Assembly: GCF_051014445.1 (NCBI RefSeq)
Contig: NC_135141.1
Location: 13,516,001-13,580,000, forward strand
DNA length: 64,000 nt
Origin: Colletes latitarsis
Taxonomy: Eukaryota; Arthropoda; Insecta; Hymenoptera; Colletidae
Direction of reading: 5' to 3'
Shown: positions 22,501 to 34,500 of the stretch, one piece after another
How the letters are laid out: the number at the start of each line of letters is the position of its first letter
How positions within the stretch are numbered: position 1 is the first letter of the stretch
Translations under genes and position numbers: made by a program
The notes under the pieces: generated by a model
Databases searched by the model: none
Told to the model about the DNA's origin: nothing
The model's input: the letters and a program-made list of their open reading frames with translations, nothing else

Positions 22501-25500
22501 AGGGTATGTGGCTGCCAGTGGCACTGGAAATTTAATATTTATTGACGGAATACTTGATAAATATAAGTATTTAAATATTTTAAAGAATAATTTTAATGAA
22601 AGTGCAAGTAAACTAGGATTATTGGAAGATTTCCACTTCCAACAAGATAATGATCCGAAGCATACTGCTAGAATTGTAAAAGAATGGATCGTCTATAACA
22701 CACCACACATGTTAATTACTCCACCGCAAAGTCCAGACGTAAATCCGATTGAAAATTTATGGGTTGAAATCGGAAAAAGATTAAATAAATTTCAAATACC
22801 ATCAAAGCAAACACTGAGAAATAAAATTATAGAAATATAGAACTCTGTTGAGTGTAGTTTTACAAACTCATTGGTTTCTAGTATGGAACGTCAGCTAAGA
22901 GACATTATAGCTGCTAAAGGTGGTCCAACAAAATATTAATATTAAATAATTTAATAATACATGTAGCGTTCGAATACTTTTGTGAGTCGCTTACCATGCA
23001 TGTTTCTAATAAATGTATCATAACTCCTCTTTACGTTGTTGAATCCTTTTCAAATTTTACTGGCATAATCTTAAGATTTTCATCTTCCTATTGACATCTA
23101 CTTGTTTCAGCAAATTACTTTAATGTACATTATTTCGGCCATTCAAGTTTGCATATGTAAGCGTTCGAATACTTTCGTGAGCCACATATATTTTTTTTCG
23201 AAAGAAGGGATGATAATGCCTTCAATTTTAAATCGTTGAAGGTATCTGTTCAATTATTATAACTGTATATTTTTGTTTGTTCCGTTTCAGGTACTGGTTG
23301 CTAACAGTTCTTCGCTCTGGAGAAACCATGCCGCCTAAAATTGAATTGAGATTAGCTCGTTTATATCGAACTGCATTCTCAAGGCATCAGAAACGTCATC
23401 TTGGTCTTTTACAGACGGATTCACAATTTCAAAGAGCTACAGACAAACGACTGCTCATCAAAACCAAGGTGAACTTACTAAAAGAATATGTACGATTTTT
23501 CAATAAGAGCCATGAAACTTTCAATTGTTACAGCCTAATAATATTTGCTATTCGTTTGTTCGAGTTACGTGACATTTGTAATCAGTAGGTGCTTCACAAA
23601 TCATCGTGGAGAGATACACAATTGTCTGACGCGTTGAAATTACCAAAACTTTTATTTAATTCAAACAACGTTTCGTGCACTTGGTTCGACGTATGGGTCA
23701 ATAAAATCGACCAACAGAACTCACAATTCGTCGTTTTGTGGACAGATTTGAAGCCACTAGTTCAGTTGTTGATCAATGCATTCCCACACGTCACGTAATA
23801 TAAGAAACAAACAAAATGTTGCTACTGATGGGGAAAGTGTTGCTGGGAATCCAAAATTGATTTTACAGCATTCTCAAGAATTATGCATCATTCGAAATTC
23901 TGTGTGGCGAATTTTGTGTAAAAGACTGTGAACAATTTTATCTGAAGAATAATTGTAGTTCGGCCTCAGTTTTCAAGATATTTACAAAAACTGTTGGTAC
24001 TACTCATTCACTTCGCCTGTATGTGTGCCGTAGGCTCGTTGCATCTGCGACACCCCTGGGAAAATTTTAATGGGAGATTCTAGAGGCCAAAATAAAACGA
24101 AAATCAAGAATACCAATTTGTCCATTGAGGCTTCGTTAAAAAGTTATTAATGTTTAAAATTCCGCCCGTAGATAGGCAACCTGCATACAGCTGCGTGCGG
24201 ACAATAGTGGTTCTCACTCACAAGGAACGTTCGCGAACGGTCCGGCTTCGATTTTGATGAAATTTCGTACACTTATGAAGCATTCAAAAATAATCGACAC
24301 GTATTTTTTTTTAGCTGCGGTAACTCGAGTTTAAAGGGTGAAACCACCCCGTGAAATTTTGCCTCGAAACGGCTATCTCGAAAACGGAAAGACATACGAA
24401 AAAATTGTTAATGGGCGAGGTGAATGGTTTCTTATGTATAATAACATGGTGTTAAAAAATTTAACAAAATACAATTTGTTTATAACAGAAACAAATTTAT
24501 TAACTTAATTTTTCATTTTATTGAAATTTTCGTAATGACAAAAAATGACGAGCATTTTATTCCAAATCCATTGGTATGTAATATTTTTAAATTGCCTCCT
24601 ACAGTTTTGCAGATTTTTATGATTTACATCTTGCGCGTACATCCACTATGGTAGCAGCCGTTCAAACTTTGATTTTAATGGAGCACTGTAGGCTTGCACT
24701 AAATTATACAGTAACAAGTAACAAGTAACAATAACAGTAACAAGTTTCTTAACAGCAATGAAAAGATTAATTGTGTTTATTGGCCATTTATGACATCGTG
24801 GCAAAGGTGGAGCGATTTATAAATTATAAATACATACAGTGTGCATAGCAATTACTCTATGTAGTTTCGATAATAGTGGTACTCGTCGAAAAAATGTTTG
24901 AAACATAAAGATTTCTCACACCATGCGCATTTAATTATTGCCACGTTACCACAAATATGGCATCTTGGTTCATTTTTAACAGAATAGCAGTACTCAACAG
25001 GATTCTGGAATGCATTTGGTTTTTCATCTGTACAGGGTATTCAGCCATCCCTGGGAAAAATTTTAATGAGAGATTCTAGAGGCCAAAATAAGACAGAAAT
25101 CAAGAATACTAATTTGTTGATGGAGGCTTCGTTAAAAGGTTATTAATGTTTAAAGCTTCGCCCATACTGAATTTTTCTTTAAAATGTGAGTAGGATTTCG
25201 CAAGTTGGTCTATTCACCAAAAATTATCGTAATTGACCCCCGTAACCGAAAATAATTTTTCCAGAACGATTTGAAATTTTTTAATTTTGTCGAAAAATTT
25301 CACACTTTCTCAAATTTTTTTCGCCGAAGTGGGTAGAAAGTTGAGGGTATGTCTATTCACCAAAAATGATTGTAATTGAACCCCACAACCGACAATAATT
25401 TTTCCAGAACGATTTGAAATCTTTTTTCTCACTGAAAAATTTAGACACTTACCCCTCGCTGATTTTTTTTAAAACTTCGTTTTTAATTTTTAATAGTTTT

Positions 25501-28500
25501 GTTTGACCACCTACAGAAAAATTGTCTAATACTTTTTGGTAGGTGCCCATAGGCTCTGCTTCAGAAAATAATTTCAATGAGATACCTTCACTATTATAGG
25601 AGTTATGGCCATTTAAAAATTGGACCACTTTTATGGGGTTTTTCACATTTTACGGGATCAATGATCAACTTTTCCAATGTTTTTAGAATTTCTACATATT
25701 CTCTACTAAAATGTGCGTTGATTGCTTTTTTAAACATTAAAATCCTTCAATCCGTTCAGAAGTTATGACGTTTTAAAGATATGTAGGAAATTTCAGGGAA
25801 GCATTTCTGTCTGGCCTCACATTAGATTTTCGATAAAGAATTTTTTTTCTTGAAAGTGCGTAGGATTTCGGGGGTATGTCTATTCACAAAAAATGCTTGT
25901 AATTGACCCCTGTAACTATATATAATTTTTTTAGTATGATTTGACATTTTTTAATTTCATCTAAAAATTTCAGTACCTACTCGAATTTTTTTCTGGAAAT
26001 TGGGTAGGATTTTAGGGGTATGTGAATCCACCAAAAATGTTTGTAATTGAGCCCCACAACCAAAAATAATTTTTTCAGAATGATTTAACATTTTTTAATT
26101 TAATTTTGTTAACTTTTTAACGAAACCTCCATCAACAAATTAGTATTCTTGATTTCCGTCTCATTTTGGCCTTTAGAATCTCCCATTAAAATTTTTCCCA
26201 GGGATGGCCGAATACCCTGTACAGATGAAAAACCAAATGCATTCCAGAATCCTGTTGAGTACTGCTATTCTGTTAAAAATGAACCAAGATGCCATATTTG
26301 TGGTAACGTGGCAATAATTAAATGCACATGGTGTGAGAAATCTTTATGTTTCAAACATTTTTTCGACGAGTATCACTATTATCGAAACTACATAGAGTAA
26401 TTGCTATGCACACTGTATGTATTTATAATTTATAAATCGCTACACCTTTGCCACGATGTCATAAATGGCCAATAAACACAATTAATCTTTTCATTGCTGT
26501 TAAGAAACTTGTTACTGTTATTGTTACTTGTTACTTGTTACTGTATAATTTAATGCAAGCCTCCAGTGCTTCATTAAAATCAAAGTTAGAACGGCTACTA
26601 GCATAGTGGATGTGCGCGCAAGACGTAAATCATAAAAATCTGCAAAACTGTAGGAGGCAATTTAAAAATATTACATACCAATGGATTTGGAATAAAATGC
26701 TCGTTATTTTTTGACATTATGAAAATTTCAATAAAATGAAAAATTAAGTTAATAAATTTGTTTCTGTTATAAACAAATTGTATTTTGTTAAATTTTTTAA
26801 CACCATGTTATTATACATAAGAAACCATTCACCTCGCCCATTAACAATTTTTTCGTATGTCTTTCCGTTTTCGAGATAGCCGTTTCGAGGCAAAACTTCA
26901 AGGGGTGGTTTCACCCCTTAAACTCGAGTTCCCGCAGCTAAAAAAAAAATACGTGTGGATTATTTTTGGTTGCTTCATAAGTGTACGAAGTTTCATCAAA
27001 ATCGAAGCCGGACCGTTCGCAAACGTTCCTTGTCAGCATGAGAAACCCTACTTACCGACGTTATTGATAGCTTTAGATTTTTGTGCCCACTCATGAGAAA
27101 AATAGAGGATTTGCGGTGAACTTGTCAATGAGGTACATTCCTACGTATTTTAATAATCTTGAAATCTCTATATGATCTTAATCGATTGATTACTCCAATA
27201 AAATTAATCGATTGATGCCCAATTCTGGACCATACAGTTTTCATTCCGTTAAAGAGCAATAAAATTCCTATAATGTAATATTCTGTCTCACTTCCTCTTG
27301 TCTTCATTTCTAAACCTGTTGGTAACGTTGCGAGTGACACGAAAATGGTAATGTGTCTCGAGATCCCAGAAAAATGGGCCGAAAAAATACATTGGGTGAA
27401 AGGTCTACTCGTATATCTCGTCTGTGATATAAGCTAGGTTTGAGCGTAGACAACGTCAACAGGGCAATGAGAAGGCCGATGAAGCAGCAAAACTGGCTAG
27501 CTCTAGTACAACTATAATGAAATATGAGCAGGCAACTCACCAAGACCTCCAAAAGCATTACACCAAGGCACTAACGGAAGTGTGAAATGAAGAATGGAGA
27601 AATAACAGACCAACTAAGCTACACAAAGTTCGGAACAATATATACAGTGTGTTAGGAAATGATAGGTTCAGTCATACTTATGATAATAATTTAGAAAGAA
27701 GTGCATAAATCAGTTTCAAATTTTCAGAATTTTTAGCTTTTATATTAACAAACTGTTCTGCTAAACATTATATGGAAATAACGGTTCAAAAAGAAACTAG
27801 AAATCTTTTACTGAATGTAACCAGCTTTTAACCGTTAATAAATGATAGGTTCACTTGCTAAAAGGACGATTAAACGATTTGTTAATGTACCAAAATTTAA
27901 TACATCGCAATATTCTTTCGTTATAATGCATTCATTGTGAATTTGACTGCTTGACACCGTCATTTTGTTTGCGTGTCGTTTGTTACGTATCCTGGTTACA
28001 AAGGAAACAAACGGTAAACAATTTCTCATGAATCTTCCCATACATTTACAGTGGAAAAGATACGTATTAAAGTATCCAAGTATCGAATTATTAAGGTGTT
28101 GAAGCATTTTTTTAAAAATGGCCAGGAGTAAAGTTTTGAATGAAAAAGAGAGAAGACAGATATTGACGTATAAAGACTCTGGAATGTCTGATCGAGAAAT
28201 TGGTCGTCGCATAGGCAGGTCTTGCAATGTGGTGAATCAGTTTATAAAAAATGGGGATGAAAAAATCACCTGGAAGACCAGGAAAATTGACACCACGCGA
28301 TAAAAGAGCAATTATCGCGAGTGCATAAAATTCAACAATAGGAAGTCGACGATTACGCAACGAATTCGCGGCAAATGTTTCACACGTGACAGTATGGAAT
28401 GTTTTAAAAGAATCTTCTAATCTTGTATACAAGAAAATGAAATCTGCTCCAACGCTTAAAAAGGAGCATTGCAAAAGACGTGTAACGTTTGCAGATTTGC

Positions 28501-31500
28501 ATAAAACGTGGACCCATCAGTGGCATTCGGTATGTGCACATTTTTTAGCGAGGACGTTGCAATTTACATATTTTTAAATTTTTCGATTATTTGGTCCGAT
28601 GAAAAGAAATTCAACTTAGATGGACCAGATGGGTTGGCGAACTATTAGCACAATCTATGTACAGAACCGCGTTATTTTTCGAAGCGTAACTTTGCTGGAG
28701 GTTCTCTGGATTTGACAAGACGACATTAGCCTTCCTTGATACACGACTCGATTAAAAAAAATATCAAGCTATTTTCGAAGAACACTTTTTGCCCTATATT
28801 CGCCGTTTTTCGTCTGCAAAATTAACATTGATGCATGATAACGCAACAGTGCACGCTTCATCAAGCACTGAACAATGGTTAAAAACTAAAAATATAGACA
28901 CGTTAATATGGCCATCAAGGTCTCCTGATCTTAACCCGATTGAGAATTTATGGGGACAACTAGTACGCGATGTTTACGATGATTGTCGCCAATTGAATAG
29001 TGCAAAAGAGCTCGAAACGGCAATTACGAACGCTTGGGATTGCATTACTACTCGGCAACTCACAAATCTTGTCGAATCTATGCCGAAGCGAATCAATTTA
29101 TTAATTAAAAGTGCTGGAAAACCTATTAAATATTAATTTTAATTTTTACTTTGTTAAGAATTATTTAATCACTATGTATAAATATGTTTTTTAAAGTGAA
29201 CCTATCATTTATTAACGGTTGAAATATGTTAAAATTATGATATTCTTATGTTACATCATTTTGAAATATTACTGCAAAACGAAATTTAGCAATCAGATTT
29301 GTTAATATAAGGACATTATATCTTGAAAGTTTGAGAGTAGTTGATACATTTCTCTAGAAGTTACGATAATAAAAGTGAGTGAACCTATCATTTCCTAGTA
29401 CACTATATGAATTCAATCCAGCGCTACTACTAAATAGAAAAGATCAAGTAAAAACAACCCGAGTAAGAATAGGACACTCAAGCTGGACACACTCATACCT
29501 TATCACAAAAACCGAACCAAATTCCTGCGACACCTGTAACGTACAAAATACTATTGAACACATCTTGACAATTTGCCCTAAATACAATATGAAGAGGATT
29601 CAAAATTCACTAACAAACTTGCGAGAAATAGACTCCTGCAAAGAAATTTTTAAATTCTTAAAAGACATCAAAGTATACCAATTACTCTAAATATGAGTAG
29701 TTCCACTAGGTAACCCAACTGTGGTCACTAATAACTTACAAGGTGCATGTGACCTAAAACGCTCAAAAAAAAAAACGTCAACAGAAGACGATCAGCAGAC
29801 GGAACGCGCCTATGGTACACGTACTATACAGAGATGACTTGTTGGCTAGGCACCCACAAACTAAACGGGGCAAAGGCAAGGAGAGAAACCCTCTGACGTC
29901 ACGTTGCATAGTAGTAGGTTCTCCATAACCACGAGAGATACATTTTTCTCCTATTCACGGCTAGTATTTTGAGCGTCAGTTACGCCAATGCCTCTCAGTC
30001 TTCTCCTATCCTACTTTGTCCCTATGCGTTTCATTCACGTCCTTTGTCACGCGATGGAATTGTAGTTGTGAGCGGTTCAGCCAATAATGACAATGCGTGT
30101 GACAGTAGGCGTCGCTATTACGCTACGGCCAATCAGCGTGCCTAGCCATCAAGTCATCACTGGATAGTACAGACAGAGTAAATAGGTAGTACAGTAATGC
30201 TCACATAAGTGACCAAGCTCGGGACCAGCCTCGGTCATTTATGTGGGCATGGTTAGTTTTCAGAATTCAACGGAGATAAAGAAAGAGGATAAGTGCGAGT
30301 GAGATACAATAGCTGGAACCCGACACGCTCGATGTTCGAAGCTGCTTAGCTTCTAAGAATTGGTGGGGATAACCGCGGTCACTTATGTGGGCACTATTGT
30401 ACTAACTTTTAAGTAAGTTTTTGTAAATATCTCGAAAACTGAGGCCGAGCGAGAATTATTGTTCAGATAAAAGTTGTTCACAATTTCATCCTCTATAACA
30501 TACTCCAAAATCAACGGAATCGCTTCACGGATATTGTAGTTTTTTTTTAATTTTAAGTCTTTTTTGTAAAAAAGTTGCAAAAGCGCATTACTTTTTCAAC
30601 CTCCTCATCTATATTTCTTTTTATTACTGAAGCCTTTTGTGAAAAAAACATAAAAAAATGTACAGATTACTGTAGGGCAAAACCACTAAAATAAACGTGT
30701 TGCTGCACAACTGTCAACTGCCAATTTACGTTTTAGAATTTTTAGTTGGCTGTTTCCCGTATTGAAAATTGATAGTAAAATATTTCCATAACGTGCTACC
30801 ATGGCAGCTAATGAAAAACAGACTAATTTAGATATAAGAAATTTAATCATTTTTAATTTGAGGAGTTACACAACATCAATGGAACAATTTCACTCTTGGA
30901 TTCGTGTTTAGGATATACCAACCCAATGGATATCATCCAATAGATATTACAGGTCAAAATTTCTGTTGAGCAATGTTCTTATCAAATGCTTACAGTAGAA
31001 CTAACATATTTTAGCAAAAACACTACACGTTATTTTAATCAATAATATTTACAAGGTAATGAACATTTTCTTTTGTGATATGTAACTTTCAGATTTCCTC
31101 GGACAATCATCCTCTATCAAGAAAACAGATATTGAATAACATCGAAGAGGAAAGAGGAAGTAAACGATTCGAATTACGTTTACACAATTATACTGCAGAG
31201 GAAACTGTTCAAGTTAGAATGCAAAATACAAGCGTGACAGAAAGTGGTGCTACAAGATTGATTTACTCCGTTCATCTAGGTGGAAAACCCGTACCTGCTG
31301 AAATAGCTGCCAGAGATATGGCTCTCTTATCACCTCAAGAAGTTGCGCTAGAACTTGGTGCACCTGTTCTTGTTCAAAGTGAACGTAAGTTCTTTAAATA
31401 TCTGCAATTTTTACTATTTGCCAGTATGCGATAGGGGGAACTATTGAAACATACAGAATCTTCATGCCAAAATAAATCAAAATGTTCTGAACCATTTTGT

Positions 31501-34500
31501 AATCTGAGACTTCATTTTCAACATATAAGTTGTTTAAATTTCAAAGCCCATGTTGTTTAAATCACAGGCAGCAAAGTACAAGAGGTCAAATGGATTCTGG
31601 CTATTTAAAGGGAAAGTCACTAATTGTAAGCAGTTTGGTTTTTGTCTTTTTCTTTTACACGTGGAAAATCCTCATGGATATCCTGGGCCTGGAAATAGTA
31701 CTCTTACCGACTAAAATACTAAATTGCATACACTGTGCTTTCTCATTGTACATTGTACATTGGTAATTGGCTTATACAGTATGTCCCACGAATTCTGTCC
31801 ACTTAAATATCATGATTATTTCAAACAATGCGAGAAAATGTTACTTACAGAAGTTGTAGAGTTTAAGAAAGTACATAATATGGTATAAATGGTATTCTTG
31901 CAAATAGAAGTGTAGAGGCGATATACAGGAGGTTAACCTTGTTTTTTTAACTGGAATATTCAAATTTTTATACTTGATTCCAACAGATTGACATATTCTG
32001 AGTATAAATGTACTAAAATACGTCTTTCCTAAAACTTACCATTTCTGAGATATTTGATTATTTTTATTGTATTACTTTCCATTATGCCATTAAGCCTAAC
32101 CCTCGTATTAGTTTACAAATTGAGTGCAAATCTGCAGTTAGCAAAAGTAGTACATTACGAATTCTCACTCGTCATAAATTTTATCCTTGACATATTAGCC
32201 TCAATCAGAAATTATATGACAAAAATTGTGTAAAATGCATTAAATTTTGTGTATGGGCTCAAGAGCAGCAAATCAATTAAAATTTTGGCAATTATTTACT
32301 TTAGCGATTCCTCGCCAATTTCGATGACCTTGACAACATACAGTGGCTCACGAAAGTATTCGAACGCTTACATATGCAAACTTGAATGGCCGAAATAATG
32401 TACATTAAAGTAATTTGCTGAAACAAGTAGATGTCAATAGGAAGATGAAAATCTTAAGATTATGCCAGTAAAATTTGAAAAGGATTCAACAACGTAAAGA
32501 GGAGTTATGATACATTTATTAGAAACACTCATGGTAAACGACTCACAAAAGTATTCGAACGCTACATGTGTTATTAAATTATTTAATATTAATATTTTGT
32601 TAGACCACCTTTAGCAGCTATAATGTCTCTTAGCTGACGTTCCATACTAGAAACCAATAATTTTGTAAAACTACACTCAACGGAGTTCCATATTTCTATA
32701 ATTTTATTTCTCAGTGTTTGCTTTGATGGTATTTGAAATTTATTTAATCTTTTTCCGATTTCAACCCATAAATTTTCAATCGGATTTACGTCTGGACTTT
32801 GCGGTGGAGTAATTAACATGTGTGGTATGTTGTAGACGATCCATTCTTTTACAATTCTAGCAGTATACTTCGGATCATTATCTTGTTGGAAGTGGAAATC
32901 TTCCAATAATCCTAGTTTACTGGCACTTTCTTTAAGATTATTCTTCAAAATATTTAAATATTTATATTTATCAAGTATTCCTTCAATAAATATTAAATTT
33001 CCGGTGCCACTGGCAGCCATACACACCCATACCATAACCGATCCACCTCCGTGTTTCATTGTTTGATGCAAATGTCGAATTTTCAATTCTGTATTTGGTT
33101 CTCTCCACACATAATTTTGACCATCTGAGCCAAAAATATTAAACTTTGACTCGTCAAAAAAGATGACTTTATCTCAAAAAGAATTATCTTTATTAATGTA
33201 GGTTTTCGCAAAAGTCAATCTTTTTTTACGATTTACTGCATTAATATATGGCTTCTTTCGCGGTACTCTGCCATGAAAATCATCGTTTCGTAAGATTCGT
33301 CGACATAATTCCGGGTGAACTTCTTTATGAAACATATCAGCTATCATATTTGCAAGTTGAGGAGCGGATATAGTAGGATTCTATTTTATTTCTCCTCTCT
33401 TCCAGTCAATTTCTTTGGTCGACCTGATCGGTGGAGTAATTAACATGTGTGGTGTGTCATAGACGATCCATTCTTTTACAATTCTAGCAGTATGCTTTGG
33501 ATTTTTCTAGAAAGGGAGTAGGATTTCGGGGGTAGATCTATTCACCGAAAACTATTGTAATTGACCCCCGCAACCGAAAATAATTTTGCCAGAACGATTT
33601 GAAATTTTTTAATTTTGTCGAAAAATTTCACACCTTCTCGAATTTTTTTCTCGAAAGTGGGTAGGATTTCGGGGGTATGTATAATGACCAAAAATGATTG
33701 TAATTGACCCCCGCAACCGAAAATAATTTTTTCAGAATTAATTAAAAATTTTTTTTTTTCGCCGAGAAATTTAGGCACCTACCTCCTGTCGATTTTTCTT
33801 AAAAATTAGTTTTTCATTTTTGATAATTTTATTTGACGCCCTATAGAAAAGTTGTCTAATACTTTTTTGTAGGTACCCATGAGCTCTACTTCAGAAAAAA
33901 GTTTCATTTAAATATATTCACTATCGTAGGAGTTATGGCCGTTTGAAAAGTGGACCATTTTTATGTGGTTTTTCTCATTTTAGAAGGTCAAGGAACAACT
34001 TTTTCATTATTGTTAGAATTTCTACATATTCTACACTAAAATACGCGTCGTTTGCTTTTTTAAACATTAAAATCGTTCAATCCGTTCAGAAGTTATGACG
34101 TTTTAAAGATTCGCATGAAAATTCGGGCAGACATTTCTGGCCAGAAATTATATTTTCGGTAAGGAATTTTTTTTCTCAAAAATGCGTAGGATTTCGGGGG
34201 TATGTATAATGACCAAAAATGATTGTAATTGCCCACTGTAATTAAATATAATTTTTTTAGTATGATTTGAAATTTTTTAATTTCGTGTAAAAATTTCAGT
34301 ACCTACTCGAATTTTTTTATCGAAAGTGGGTAGGATTTCGGGGTTATATGTATTCATCAAAAATGATTGTAATTCAGCCCCGCAACCAAAAATAATTTTT
34401 TCAGAACGATTTGAAATTTTTGAATTTATTTGTTAATAACTTTTTAACGAAGCCTTCATCAACAAATTGGTATTCTTGATTTTCGTCTTATTTTGGCCTC

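Larger units (their letters stand above)
20507..23186. mobile_element. Tc1-like transposon, family 3, head-to-head inverted pair
   Basis: Both outer ends carry the terminus CAGTGGCTCACGAAAGTATT; the right end reads GTGAGCCAC then AT, so its last bases have changed. The left arm encodes the C-terminal transposase on the - strand (20755-21837). The right arm encodes the nearly full-length protein on the + strand (21926-22939). The two meet near 21840. A solo LTR of 500 bp splits the left arm. A third copy lies at 32341. Confidence 0.88.
19560..23290 (+). other. Intron 1, largely transposon
   Basis: It holds a short unique part (19560-19794), a segment duplicated at 31627 (19795-20506) and a Tc1-like inverted composite (20507-23186). 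The acceptor TTCCGTTTCAG is at 23280-23290. Confidence 0.7.
24050..27045. mobile_element. Inverted composite: two Cys-rich arms around a G element, copy 2
   Basis: The left arm 24050-25030 and right arm 26222-27045 are inverted copies, both related to 11366-12350. At the centre is the G element 25033-26219. Sequence flanking the central element is itself inverted (TTTTCATCTGTA on the left, TACAGATGAAAA on the right), so the symmetry extends well beyond the G element. The outer left end starts with a damaged G terminus (ACACCCCTGGGAAAA). Confidence 0.75.
27463..29774 (+). mobile_element. 5'-truncated Jockey-type non-LTR retrotransposon, with a Tc1-like element inside
   Basis: ACGTCAACAG is duplicated at 27453-27462 and 29775-29784. 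The 3' end is an A run at 29766-29774. The coding remnant is the end of an RNase H domain (GNEKADEAAKLAS at 27463 onward, with one TGA in place of Trp), interrupted at 27645-29405. It continues from 29408 as RVRIGHSSWTHSYLI, CDTCNVQNTIEHILTICP and a stop at 29690. This His/Cys C-terminal domain is typical of Jockey/R1-like elements. The Tc1-like element entered after this copy. Confidence 0.88.
23469..31092 (+). other. Intron 2, 7.6 kb of nested mobile DNA
   Basis: It contains an inverted-repeat arm (23490-23811), the Cys-rich composite around G5 (24050-27045), a Jockey-type fragment with a Tc1-like element inside (27463-29774) and two short inverted-repeat elements. Unique pieces lie at 23812-24049, 27046-27452 and 30402-31092. 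Confidence 0.7.
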
